Assembly: GCF_030160015.1 (NCBI RefSeq)
Contig: NZ_BSNN01000002.1
Span: 1-64,000 of the forward strand
DNA length: 64,000 nucleotides
Direction of reading: 5' to 3'
From: Amylibacter marinus
GTDB taxonomy: Bacteria > Pseudomonadota > Alphaproteobacteria > Rhodobacterales > Rhodobacteraceae
A program made the position numbers and the translations under genes. The notes below the pieces were generated by a model. That model searched no databases, was not told the origin of the DNA, and worked only from the letters and a program-made list of their open reading frames with translations. Below, one piece after another: positions 47,029-55,664 of the stretch (position 1 is its first letter; every line of letters starts with the position of its first letter).

Positions 47029-48063
47029 ATGAAAAAATCTGTTCGATATATTCTAAACGGGTTATTCTTGCCTGTGTTCGTTGTGAACCAGAAGAAGAAT
47101 ATCAGCTTTATGAACAAGGCCGCACGGGCGCGCTATGTGGATGCGCAAACTGGACAAGAGTTCAAAGAGGTTATTTCATCTAAAAAATGCCGCAAGGCGC
47201 TGAAAAAGGTTTTAGAGGGGGCGCCAAACGAGACGGTGACCATCACCTTACAAGAGGTGGTGCCAACCTCGTTTCGCGTATCTCTTTCGCGTTTGGATGA
47301 TGAGCGCGGCGGCGCACCCAGCTGTGTGCTCAGCTTTGAGGATATTTCGCATATTCAAGAGGCCGAGCAGATGCGTCATGATTTTGTGGCCAATGTCAGT
47401 CACGAGTTGCGCTCGCCTCTAACGGCCATTTCGGGCTTCATCGAGACGCTACAAACGGCGGCGCAGGGCGATGCTGTGGCCACCAAACGGTTCCTAGATC
47501 TAATGGACCTAGAGGCGGGCCGTATGGCGCGTCTGATCGCAGATTTGCTGTCCTTGTCTAAATTGCAATCCAGCGAACGTGTGGCCCCAACACAAGCGAT
47601 AGATGTTCAAAAGGTTTTGGCTCAGGTCACGTCATCTCTGTCTGGATTGGCCGAGCAAAACAAAGTGAACATTGAGCACAATCTATGCAACAACATTCCA
47701 TTGGTTCTTGGGGATGGCGATGAGTTGACGCAGGTTTTCCAGAATTTAATCGAAAATGCGGTGAAATATTCACATCAGGGCACGTCGGTGGCGATCGATT
47801 TCTGCCCAGAGAATGCCCCGCATTCGCATGTGTGTATTTGCATTCGCGACCACGGCGATGGCATCGAGCCTGCGCATATTCCGCGCCTGACCGAGCGGTT
47901 TTACCGCATCGATAAGGGGCGCTCGCGCTCGCAGGGGGGCACGGGGTTAGGGCTGGCAATTGTAAAGCATATTTTGATCCGCCACCGTGGCTGGATGAAG
48001 ATCACATCAGAGGTAGGCGAGGGCAGTGTATTTTCTGTATACCTGCCCATCGCCGAGCATTAG
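47029..48063 (+). CDS. PhoR-like sensor histidine kinase
   Basis: The 344-residue kinase has a PAS-like N-terminus (PVFVVNQKKNISFMNKAAR), the H-box FVANVSHELRSPLTAISGF and the N, G1, F and G2 ATP-binding motifs (NLIENAVKYS; RDHGDGIEPAHIPRLTERFYR; GGTGLGLAIV). It has no membrane segments. In Rhodobacterales PhoR is usually followed by pst-phoU-phoB; here the convergent CoA-transferase follows and no response regulator is visible. The sensed signal is unknown. Confidence 0.85.
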   Translation: MKKSVRYILNGLFLPVFVVNQKKNISFMNKAARARYVDAQTGQEFKEVISSKKCRKALKKVLEGAPNETVTITLQEVVPTSFRVSLSRLDDERGGAPSCVLSFEDISHIQEAEQMRHDFVANVSHELRSPLTAISGFIETLQTAAQGDAVATKRFLDLMDLEAGRMARLIADLLSLSKLQSSERVAPTQAIDVQKVLAQVTSSLSGLAEQNKVNIEHNLCNNIPLVLGDGDELTQVFQNLIENAVKYSHQGTSVAIDFCPENAPHSHVCICIRDHGDGIEPAHIPRLTERFYRIDKGRSRSQGGTGLGLAIVKHILIRHRGWMKITSEVGEGSVFSVYLPIAEH

Positions 48064-49997
48064 GCTTGATCTTGGTCTCGAATATAGGCCGCTGCCTCTT
48101 TGGCAGTTTCGAAAATATGCGGCTGTAATTTTCGTGCTTTTAGGTCTTGACCCATTTTCTGGCGTAGGAAGGCCGATGTGGTATATCGTGCGGCCTTTAG
48201 GAAGTACTGGGTCTCTAGCTCTGCTTGGAAATCCGCATAGAGCCCACGCAATTTGGGCGCGATCACGCGGCCATCAAAGTTGGAAATGATATTAACCTTC
48301 TTCCCCAGATCACCGAAGAAGCGATGCATGACCGTATAGTGCTCGTCCAGATCAGCCTTGGTGTTGATCGAGGTGCCGGCCAGATTGATGAAAACAGTAT
48401 TTGTTGTCTCGTCATAGGTTAGGCGATCTTCCATTTTAACATTGATTAGGCTGTTGCGCAGCTTCATCGGTTTGTCTGCAAAAAGTGCAGGGTCCATGAT
48501 CTTGGGCGAATTAATAATTGGCCTAAAGGCCATGTGGGCCAGAATATCGCGTTCGATATCGATACCTGGGGCGACTTCGGCTAATTCCAGACCGGCCTCG
48601 GTGAGGCGCAATACGCATCGCTCTGTGATATATAGAACCTCTTGGCCCTGTTGGGCTGCATATTCGCCGTTGAAAGTGACCTGTTCGACCTCTGGGATGA
48701 ACTTCTGCATCGTGCCTTCTTGGGTAATCTGCATTGTGCCATCAGGGCATTCTATACGCAGGCCACGGGCCGTGAATGTGCCAACAAATATTAGCTTTCG
48801 GGCGTTCTGGCTGATGTTGATAAACCCGCCAGCACCGGCAAAGCGATCCTTAAACCTGCTGACATTTACATTGCCCTTGGCATCGACTTCGGCCATGCCC
48901 AGACAGGCCAAGTCCAGCCCGCCGCCATCATAAAAATCAAACATTTGATTGGTTTGGGTGACGGAATTAGCATTGATCGCCGCGCCAAAATCCAGGCCAG
49001 ATTGCGGCACCCCTCCCAGAACGCCTGCCTCTGTTGTGAGGGTGATGTGATCCAGTATCTCTTCTTCGTTGGCCACGGCACCCACACCCTCTGGCATGCC
49101 AATGCCTAGGTTTACGACACCGTTAATCGGCAACTCCATGGCCGCACGGCGCGCAATAATTTTGCGATCAGAAAAGGGCATGGGGGGCAGCTCGTCCACC
49201 ACACCTTTGAGGCGGCCAGTGAAGGCATGATTATAGGTGGTGTCATAGGTTTGCATGTGTTCAGAGGGATCCGCGACCACCACACAATCAACAAAATTGC
49301 CGGCAACGACCACTTCGCGCGGGTTCATCGAGCCTTCTGCGGCCAGACGTTCGACCTGCGCAATCACCAAGCCACCAGAGTTTTTGGCTGCCTGAGCGAT
49401 AGAGAGCATATCCAGTGTCAGGGCCTCGCGTTCCATGGTGATATTGCCGTATTTATCCGCGGTGGTGCCACGAATAAAGGCTACATCGATTGGGATCGAG
49501 CGATAGAACAGCCACTCTTCACCGTCCAGATCCTTTAGCTCTACCAGCTTTTCTGTGGATAGTTCATTGATCGCCCCACCAATGTGGCGCGGATCGACAA
49601 ATGTGTTTAGGCCCACCTTTGAAAACATACCCGGTTTGCCACCGGCGATCTCTCGGTACAGCTGTGAAATACAGCCCAACGGCAGGTTATAGGCGGCGAT
49701 CCTATTCTCTACCGCCATTTTCCCAAGGCGCGGCACCAAAGACCAGTGGCCGCCGATGGCACGTTTCACTAGCCCATCCTGCGCCAAGCGATTCAGGCCT
49801 GCATCTTTGCCATCGCCCGGCGCTGCGGCAAACAACAGCGATAGATCGCGCGGCTCTGCCTGATCTCGATAGCGATCGGCCAGCCCGCGCACCAACGCCT
49901 CGGGCGTGCCAATACCCACAAACCCAGAGACACAAACCGTGTCCCCATCTTTGATGACTGCGACTGCATCTTCCAGTGATACGACCTTGTCGACCAT
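48060..49997 (-). CDS. acyl-CoA:acetate/3-ketoacid-type CoA-transferase with C-terminal extension
   Basis: The N-terminal ~515 residues form a fused alpha/beta family I CoA-transferase like propionate CoA-transferase, with the catalytic Glu in TLTTEAGVLGG and the glycine-rich GFVGIGTPEALV. About 130 residues follow the usual end, starting NSLINVKMEDRLTYDETTNT, a small alpha/beta domain of a kind reported in some long forms. It is the last gene of the PHA operon, 17 bases after phaC. It probably activates a hydroxy acid or short-chain acid to its CoA thioester. Confidence 0.85.
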   Translation of the reverse strand: MVDKVVSLEDAVAVIKDGDTVCVSGFVGIGTPEALVRGLADRYRDQAEPRDLSLLFAAAPGDGKDAGLNRLAQDGLVKRAIGGHWSLVPRLGKMAVENRIAAYNLPLGCISQLYREIAGGKPGMFSKVGLNTFVDPRHIGGAINELSTEKLVELKDLDGEEWLFYRSIPIDVAFIRGTTADKYGNITMEREALTLDMLSIAQAAKNSGGLVIAQVERLAAEGSMNPREVVVAGNFVDCVVVADPSEHMQTYDTTYNHAFTGRLKGVVDELPPMPFSDRKIIARRAAMELPINGVVNLGIGMPEGVGAVANEEEILDHITLTTEAGVLGGVPQSGLDFGAAINANSVTQTNQMFDFYDGGGLDLACLGMAEVDAKGNVNVSRFKDRFAGAGGFINISQNARKLIFVGTFTARGLRIECPDGTMQITQEGTMQKFIPEVEQVTFNGEYAAQQGQEVLYITERCVLRLTEAGLELAEVAPGIDIERDILAHMAFRPIINSPKIMDPALFADKPMKLRNSLINVKMEDRLTYDETTNTVFINLAGTSINTKADLDEHYTVMHRFFGDLGKKVNIISNFDGRVIAPKLRGLYADFQAELETQYFLKAARYTTSAFLRQKMGQDLKARKLQPHIFETAKEAAAYIRDQDQA

Positions 49998-50014
49998 AGT
50001 AGCCTCCCTTTTGT

Positions 50015-51142
50015 CTAAACTTGGGTTTTCTTGATCCAGTCGATCAAGCCACCCGCAACCACGCCTTGGGCTTTGCGGCTGACGAAGACGCCAACATGCC
50101 CACCGGGGAAGCCGATTTCGGTATATTTCTTTGGTGAAATGTAATTGCTCAGGGGTTTCGTACAGCTGATTGGTACGATGTGATCCTGTAGCGCGTAGAT
50201 ATTCATCACGGGGCAGTCGATATGCGATAGGTTCACCGCCTGACCGTCGACGCTGAACTCGCCCTTTACCAGCTTGTTTTCCCGATAGAAATCATTGAAC
50301 CATTGCTTGGCGGCAGCACCGGGATGATCTGGGCGATCTGCGATCCATTTTTCCATACGCAGGAAATTCAATGTGGCATCCCTGTCGCCCTGTAGCCGTT
50401 GCAGACCGAGGTTATATTTGGTCATGGAATTCATCGGTGTCAGGGCCGAGAACATCACGCCAGACATCTCGCCGGGCATATTGCCGTGGACGTCGATCAT
50501 GTTGTCGATCTCTTCTTTCGACATATTCGATAGCCACTGGTTCAAAAAACCCTCGCCGCGCCAGAAATTTTCTGGATCACCTTTGAAGTCGATGGGGGTG
50601 ATGGCAAGCGCAAGACCTTTGAACAGGTCGGGTGCAAGGGCGGCTAGGCAGGTGGATAATGTGCCCCCCTCGCAGATACCAAACATGGTGATCGGCTTGC
50701 CATCATTATAATCCACCAAATACTCAACACAGTCGCGCAGATATATATCGATCATGTCTTCGATGGTGGTGAATTGATCGGCGCGCGTCGGGTTGCCCCA
50801 ATCCAGCACATGTACATCAATGCCCGCCTCCAGCAGGTTACGCACCAAAGAGCGATCCTGTTGCAGATCGATCATGGTTTGACGGCCAAACAGCCCATAG
50901 GCGATAAGCACTGGTGGTGCGCCTTTTAGGGGCTTGGCCAATGGGCGATAGCGGCTGACGGTGACCTTATCGATCTGAAATACCACATCAGATGGGGTGG
51001 TGGCTATTTGCACATCAGTGTCAGAAATTGCGTTCAGCATTTCGGATGATTTTAGTGTGTTAACACCAGCGTCCATCAATTGACCCATGGCGGTATTATA
51101 GGCCTGTGAGAAATTATCAGGCGTCTGCTTTGGGGTGGTCAT
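50015..51142 (-). CDS. phaC: class III polyhydroxyalkanoate synthase, PhaC subunit
   Basis: The 375-residue enzyme polymerises hydroxyacyl-CoA. It has the PHA-synthase lipase box GICEGG with catalytic Cys157, and the Asp and His of the triad in YALQDHIVP and GFPGGHVGVFVS. The length fits class III (class I enzymes are about 600 residues). It overlaps phaE by four bases (ATGA), as expected for a stoichiometric complex. Confidence 0.93.
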   Translation of the reverse strand: MTTPKQTPDNFSQAYNTAMGQLMDAGVNTLKSSEMLNAISDTDVQIATTPSDVVFQIDKVTVSRYRPLAKPLKGAPPVLIAYGLFGRQTMIDLQQDRSLVRNLLEAGIDVHVLDWGNPTRADQFTTIEDMIDIYLRDCVEYLVDYNDGKPITMFGICEGGTLSTCLAALAPDLFKGLALAITPIDFKGDPENFWRGEGFLNQWLSNMSKEEIDNMIDVHGNMPGEMSGVMFSALTPMNSMTKYNLGLQRLQGDRDATLNFLRMEKWIADRPDHPGAAAKQWFNDFYRENKLVKGEFSVDGQAVNLSHIDCPVMNIYALQDHIVPISCTKPLSNYISPKKYTEIGFPGGHVGVFVSRKAQGVVAGGLIDWIKKTQV

Positions 51143-51912
51143 TTCTGTGCGGCCCTTAGATCTTTTTTCAGTTTGCGCAACTCGCGTTTCAGCTTGTGCA
51201 CAGTTTCGGTCAGATCATCGATTTCTGTGCGTGTTGGCATCTGCAATTTTTCTCCCCAAGCTTCGGCCATTTTGGCCTGACGTTTTGTCAAGTTGCTAGA
51301 GGCTTGAATAAGGCCGCGTTGTGCAGCCATGAATTCTGTGGATGATTGGGTGTCCAGCAGCTCTTCATTTGCAGTTTTTACCCAGGCATTAAGGGCTTCG
51401 GTTACGTTGCCTGCCTTTAAATCATCGACGCTGAAGTGTTTGGAATAGGTGGCATAGGCGCGCGACCATGCCTCTTGCATTACCTTGCCAAATGCACTGC
51501 TGGCCTCTTGGAAATCAATCATCTCCTGCCATTGATCTGCGGCGCCAATTTGTGGGTAGGTCAGATCAGCCAGTTGGGGCATATTGGCAACGGATTCAAG
51601 GATAGAGCGTAGCTGTTCAGGCGCCTGTGTCATCCATGTGCTCGGATCAAACAAGGCAAAATAGGCGTCCTTTTGTTTGTCAAAGTTGGATTGTACGCTA
51701 GAGGCCATCATCGCACTTGGATCCCATCCAGGGGCCCAAGCGCGCACGAAGTTTTGCCAATTTTCAACGCCTTGACTGATCGGGTCTTTGGGTTTGGGTG
51801 CGAAGGCGCGGCCGAAATTTTCGGCCATTTCGCGCTGAGCATCGAAAAAGCTGTCTTGGCCTTGCTTCCAAAACTGCATCATTGCATCCATTCCATCGTT
51901 TTTATCAGCCAT
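51139..51912 (-). CDS. phaE: class III PHA synthase, PhaE subunit
   Basis: The 257-residue protein is helical and Trp-rich (FWKQGQDSFFDAQREMAENFG; NFVRAWAPGWDPS) and ends in a coiled coil with basic tail (HKLKRELRKLKKDLRAAQK), the layout of PhaE. PhaE stabilises PhaC and granules. It lies directly upstream of phaC with a four-base overlap. Confidence 0.88.
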   Translation of the reverse strand: MADKNDGMDAMMQFWKQGQDSFFDAQREMAENFGRAFAPKPKDPISQGVENWQNFVRAWAPGWDPSAMMASSVQSNFDKQKDAYFALFDPSTWMTQAPEQLRSILESVANMPQLADLTYPQIGAADQWQEMIDFQEASSAFGKVMQEAWSRAYATYSKHFSVDDLKAGNVTEALNAWVKTANEELLDTQSSTEFMAAQRGLIQASSNLTKRQAKMAEAWGEKLQMPTRTEIDDLTETVHKLKRELRKLKKDLRAAQK

Positions 51913-51923
51913 TGCGTTTTCTC

Positions 51924-53090
51924 CTAGAGTGCTGCGGTGTAAATTGCCAAGGCGTCGTCATAGGTGACTTCGCGCGGGTTATTTACCAGCAGACGTGATT
52001 GTTTCATGGCGTCCTCGGCCAAGCGCGGCAGGTCATTGTGGCTAACACCCACCTCTTTAAGTGTGGATTTCATACCCAGCTCCGGGCCCAGATCCTTGAA
52101 GCCCTGAACCATACCTGCACAGATTTCTGCATTTGATTTACCCGCCAGTTCTGGGAAGATAATCGGGGCTATCTCTGCATATTGCGATGCACCCAATTCA
52201 TCGGCCATGTTGAATTCCAGAACATGGGGTAGAACCAGCGCATTTGACAGACCATGCGGTACATGGAAATGGCCGCCCAGAGGATAGGCCAGCGCATGTA
52301 CCGCAGCCACAGGTGCGTTGGCAAATGACATGCCAGCCAGCATTGAGCCGAGCAACATATCAGAGCGCGCGGCGCGGTCTTCACCATCGCTACAGGCGGT
52401 CCGGATTGCCCCGCCCAGCAATTCCAGCGCTTGGCGCGCTAAGGTATCGGATAGAATGTTCTTGGCGTGTTTGGTGGTATAGGCCTCGATGGCGTGAACC
52501 ATGGCATCAATACCGGTGGCGGCAGTTACATGCGCGGGCAGACCAACCGTCAGCTCTGCGTCCAGTACAGCCCAGTCAGGCAATAAGGTGGGCGAAACCA
52601 CGCCTTTTTTCTCGGATGTGCGGGTGGTGACGATGGAAATCGGGGTCACCTCGGATCCTGTGCCAGCCGTTGTGGGGGCCAGCACCAGCGGCAGACGCCC
52701 GCCTTTCAGCATGCCCACGCCGTACATCTCGTCTAGGTCTTGGGCCACGTTATCCTGTGCCAGCACAGCGATCAGCTTGGCGGTATCCAAAGATGATCCT
52801 CCGCCGACAGAAACGACTCCATCGATGCCTTCTTTTTTAGCCTCTTCAACAGCGGCGCGGATCATGGCCTCTGGGGGATCTGCGACCACGTCGTCGATCA
52901 CGTGTACATCAATGCCAGCATCTTTCAGGCCTTTTAGCGTAGCATCCGCAAGGCCCAGTTTTAGGATCATGGCATCGGTGACGAAGGCTACCTTTTTACA
53001 GCCCAAATCTTGCATCAGACCGCCGATTTTTTCGGTAGAGCCGACCTCAGACAAAATAGAGGCTGTGGTTTGGAATTTAAACGGTTTCAT
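51924..53090 (-). CDS. iron-containing alcohol dehydrogenase
   Basis: The 388-residue enzyme has the type III ADH motifs: NAD loop VVSVGGGSSLDTAK, PTTAGTGSEVTPI, and metal ligands in GIDAMVHAIEAYTT and HALAYPLGGHFHVPHG. Family members reduce aldehydes such as succinate semialdehyde to 4-hydroxybutyrate, or lactaldehyde. Eleven bases separate it from phaE, so it is in the PHA operon. The actual substrate is unknown; the context suggests an aldehyde feeding a hydroxyacyl-CoA. Confidence 0.92.
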   Translation of the reverse strand: MKPFKFQTTASILSEVGSTEKIGGLMQDLGCKKVAFVTDAMILKLGLADATLKGLKDAGIDVHVIDDVVADPPEAMIRAAVEEAKKEGIDGVVSVGGGSSLDTAKLIAVLAQDNVAQDLDEMYGVGMLKGGRLPLVLAPTTAGTGSEVTPISIVTTRTSEKKGVVSPTLLPDWAVLDAELTVGLPAHVTAATGIDAMVHAIEAYTTKHAKNILSDTLARQALELLGGAIRTACSDGEDRAARSDMLLGSMLAGMSFANAPVAAVHALAYPLGGHFHVPHGLSNALVLPHVLEFNMADELGASQYAEIAPIIFPELAGKSNAEICAGMVQGFKDLGPELGMKSTLKEVGVSHNDLPRLAEDAMKQSRLLVNNPREVTYDDALAIYTAAL

Positions 53091-53100
53091 AATTGTGATC

Positions 53101-54756
53101 CTATTTGTTCAGAGGAGAGGAGAGCGTTTTTAGACGCGCAGTCAATTTCATGTTTTCAGAATAATCAACGGGACAATCGATGATCGATACGGTGCCATCA
53201 TTCATGGCAGTGTTCAAAATGTCTTGCAATTCTTCAGTTTTTTCAACGCGGTAACCCTTACCACCGAAGCTTTCTGCGAATTTCACGAAATCAGGGTTGG
53301 TCACATCGATATGAGAGCTGCGGCCAAATTCGCGCAACTGATGCCACTCGATCAACCCGTATTTGTTATCGTTGAAAATGATGATGGTGATGTTCAAACC
53401 TAGGCGTAGAGCGGTTTCGATTTCTTGGTTGTTCATCATAAAGCCGCTGTCGCCGCAAACGGCTACGATATTGCGCTCTGGGTAGATCAGCTTGGCGGCG
53501 ATTGCACCGGGAAGGGCGATGCCCATGGATGCGAAGCCGTTTGAGATGATGCAGGTATTTGGACGTTCGGCCTGATACATGCGGGCCATCCACATTTTAT
53601 GTGCACCTACATCGGAAATCACGATATCCTCTGGGTCGAGCGCGGCGCGCAGATCGCAGATGATTTTTTGTGGTTTCACAGGAAAGTGGTTGTCGTCAGC
53701 ATGCGCATTCAATTCTTCCGAAATGCTGTCGTGCAGATCGGCGACTTTGTTATCCAGATGCTTTTCGGCGCGCTGTGCCAGACGGGCAAGGCTGTCTTTG
53801 ATATCGCCGACCATGCCGATTTCTGGGATGAAATGGGTGTCTACCTCGGCGGCGGATGCATCGATGCTGATGATGCGCACATCCGCATTTGGGTTCCAGA
53901 AGCTGGGAGTATATTCAACCATGTCTAGGCCGATACAGATAACCAAATCGCTTTCTTCGATACCGAAGGCGACCAGATCGTGGGCCTTTAGGCCTACGGT
54001 GCCAATGGAGAGAGGATGTGATGAGGGTAGGGCGCCCTTGGCCATAAAGCTGGTGGCGACTGGGGCATTGGTAGCCTCGGCAAAGGCGCGTAATTCATCG
54101 CATGCATCGAAACGGATCACGCCATTACCGGCGATGATTACGGGGTTTTTTGCATTCTCAAGTGCGCTCAGGACGCGTTCGGCGCTGCCGGTTGGGGCCA
54201 CGGGGAACTGGGGGGCCTGTACTTTTAGGGGTTCGATATACTCATGTTTGGTATCGGCAACATTTTCAGGGAAGTCGATGAAGGAGGCGCCTGGTTTTTC
54301 TGCCTGAGCAAATTTGAACGCCTTGCGGATTACTTCGGGCACAATTTCTGTTTCGCGAATTTGCACAGAATATTTGGTGATAGGATCGAATAGGTTAACC
54401 AAATCTAGGATTTGGTGGCTTTCTTTGTGCAGGCGTGTTGTGGCGCCCTGGCCAGCGATGGCAACGATTGGTGCGCGATCCATATTGGCGTCAGCAACGC
54501 CGGTAACTAGGTTTGTAGCCCCTGGCCCTAACGTAGACATACATACACCTGCGCGTCCTGTCAGGCGGCCATAGACATCGGCCATGAATGCGGCGCCCTG
54601 TTCGTGGCGTGTGGTGATGAATTGAATCGTGCTGTCTAGCAGTGCGTCCATAACCGCGATATTTTCTTCGCCTGGGATGCCGAAAATGTATTCAACCCCT
54701 TCGTGTTCGAGGCATTTTACCATTTGCGCGGCTGACGATAGTTGCGTTCCTGACAT
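53101..54756 (-). CDS. acetolactate-synthase-like thiamine-diphosphate enzyme
   Basis: The 551-residue protein has the ThDP catalytic Glu52 in RHEQGAAFMADVYGR, FGIPGEENIAVMDAL, HKESHQILDLVNLFDPITK and the ThDP-binding GDSGFMMNNQEIETALR to NDNKYGLIEW. It is most similar to catabolic acetolactate synthase (AlsS), but ThDP-dependent decarboxylases share this fold. No small regulatory subunit or butanediol gene is near. It heads the five-gene PHA operon, ten bases before the dehydrogenase. Confidence 0.87.
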   Translation of the reverse strand: MSGTQLSSAAQMVKCLEHEGVEYIFGIPGEENIAVMDALLDSTIQFITTRHEQGAAFMADVYGRLTGRAGVCMSTLGPGATNLVTGVADANMDRAPIVAIAGQGATTRLHKESHQILDLVNLFDPITKYSVQIRETEIVPEVIRKAFKFAQAEKPGASFIDFPENVADTKHEYIEPLKVQAPQFPVAPTGSAERVLSALENAKNPVIIAGNGVIRFDACDELRAFAEATNAPVATSFMAKGALPSSHPLSIGTVGLKAHDLVAFGIEESDLVICIGLDMVEYTPSFWNPNADVRIISIDASAAEVDTHFIPEIGMVGDIKDSLARLAQRAEKHLDNKVADLHDSISEELNAHADDNHFPVKPQKIICDLRAALDPEDIVISDVGAHKMWMARMYQAERPNTCIISNGFASMGIALPGAIAAKLIYPERNIVAVCGDSGFMMNNQEIETALRLGLNITIIIFNDNKYGLIEWHQLREFGRSSHIDVTNPDFVKFAESFGGKGYRVEKTEELQDILNTAMNDGTVSIIDCPVDYSENMKLTARLKTLSSPLNK

Positions 54757-55083
54757 ATCTCTTCCCTTTTATGCAGCTGTTGTTTCTAGCTTAGTGTTAA
54801 CCTTAGGTTGCGGTCTAGCCATTATTTCCCGTTGCGTCAGCTAGCAGTTTTTGCATAGCCGTTAACCGTTACAAACAAGGCAAAAGTTAACACTTTATTA
54901 ATAAGAGGTGGAAAACAATAAGGCGGTTATTGTGCGCCGCACAATAAATTGCTGCGATGCACAAGATTTATGTTGCAATGCACAAAACCATCTGATACGC
55001 ATCGGTTATCGGGCCAGTTTCGACCCGAAGGAAGATTAGGCCCGGCAACCTCCTGTTGGGTAAACTGGTAAAGGAATGATCAC
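54757..55083. other. divergent promoter region of the PHA operon and phasin gene
   Basis: No gene is seen in these 327 bases. It carries the TGCACAA-type elements listed separately. The phasin ATG is preceded by AAAGGAA. Confidence 0.5.
54927..54985. promoter_or_regulatory. PhaR-type operator cluster upstream of phasin
   Basis: An inverted repeat with arms TTATTGTGC and GCACAATAA around GCC (54927-54947) is followed by two TGCACAA direct repeats at 54958-54964 and 54979-54985, 21 bases apart, each inside a TTGC...TGCACAA context. PhaR regulators bind TGC-rich sequences in phasin promoters. This is the most probable PhaR target for both the phasin gene and the divergent als-adh-phaEC operon. 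Confidence 0.6.
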
Positions 55084-55515
55084 ATGACCAAAGCAAACAA
55101 AGCGACCGAAAAAATGACTGCTGCTGCAACTGAAGCAACCGCTAAGGTGGCCGCAGCAACCGAAGTATCCCTGGAAAAATCTCAAGAGTTTTTCGCTAAA
55201 TCAACCAAGGCTTCTGAAAAGCTTGTTGAAGGTGTTATTGAATATAACGCATCTGCATTTAAAGGTGCCGAAGTTGTAGCGAAAAAAGCCTATGACAACT
55301 ATGTAGCCAACACTACAACCGCATACGAAGATGCAAAGGCATTGGCCAAAACATCTGATGTTGCTGGTTTCTACAAATTGGCTCAGGCCAACTTCTCTAA
55401 AGCTGCTGAGGCCTATACAGCCCAAGCTAAAGATTTGGCTGAACTGTCTCAAAAAGTCTTGGCAGATAACACTACTGTTGCCAAAAAATTGTACAAAGAA
55501 ACATTCGCTGGATAA
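55084..55515 (+). CDS. phasin
   Basis: The 143-residue protein is Ala/Lys/Glu-rich and helical, with the phasin-type core (ASEKLVEGVIEYNASAFKGAE; VAGFYKLAQANFSKAAEAYT). Phasins coat PHA granules. It is the first rightward gene after the operator cluster and has a strong terminator. The phaR gene follows. Confidence 0.88.
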   Translation: MTKANKATEKMTAAATEATAKVAAATEVSLEKSQEFFAKSTKASEKLVEGVIEYNASAFKGAEVVAKKAYDNYVANTTTAYEDAKALAKTSDVAGFYKLAQANFSKAAEAYTAQAKDLAELSQKVLADNTTVAKKLYKETFAG

Positions 55516-55534
55516 AACCAGATAATTGTTTTTC

Positions 55535-55566
55535 AAAGCCGCCTTGCAACCACAGGGCGGCTTTTT
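55535..55566 (+). terminator. Rho-independent terminator after phasin
   Basis: AAAGCCGCC and GGCGGCTTT pair around a 12-base loop and are followed by five T residues. Confidence 0.8.
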
Positions 55567-55594
55567 GCATTTCTAATACGAATTAGCCCGCATA

Positions 55595-55652
55595 TGCACA
55601 AAAAGAGGGGTTCACACGCGCAGACTAACAGCTATTATGACGCAGTGCACAA
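55595..55652 (+). promoter_or_regulatory. TGCACAA elements in the phaR promoter
   Basis: TGCACAA occurs at 55595-55601 and again at 55646-55652, 51 bases apart, in the short gap before phaR. The same heptamer lies in the phasin upstream cluster, which suggests PhaR autoregulation. Confidence 0.5.
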
Positions 55653-55664
55653 AGGGGCGGCGAT

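Noticed and set aside
53579-54307. 242-residue frame antisense to the acetolactate-synthase-like gene
   Set aside because: It lies entirely on the opposite strand of a clear enzyme gene and its sequence is low-complexity Ser/Ala/Arg.
53101-54756. Assignment of the ThDP enzyme as a 2-oxoglutarate decarboxylase
   Set aside because: Sequence alone is closer to catabolic acetolactate synthase; the substrate stays a hypothesis.
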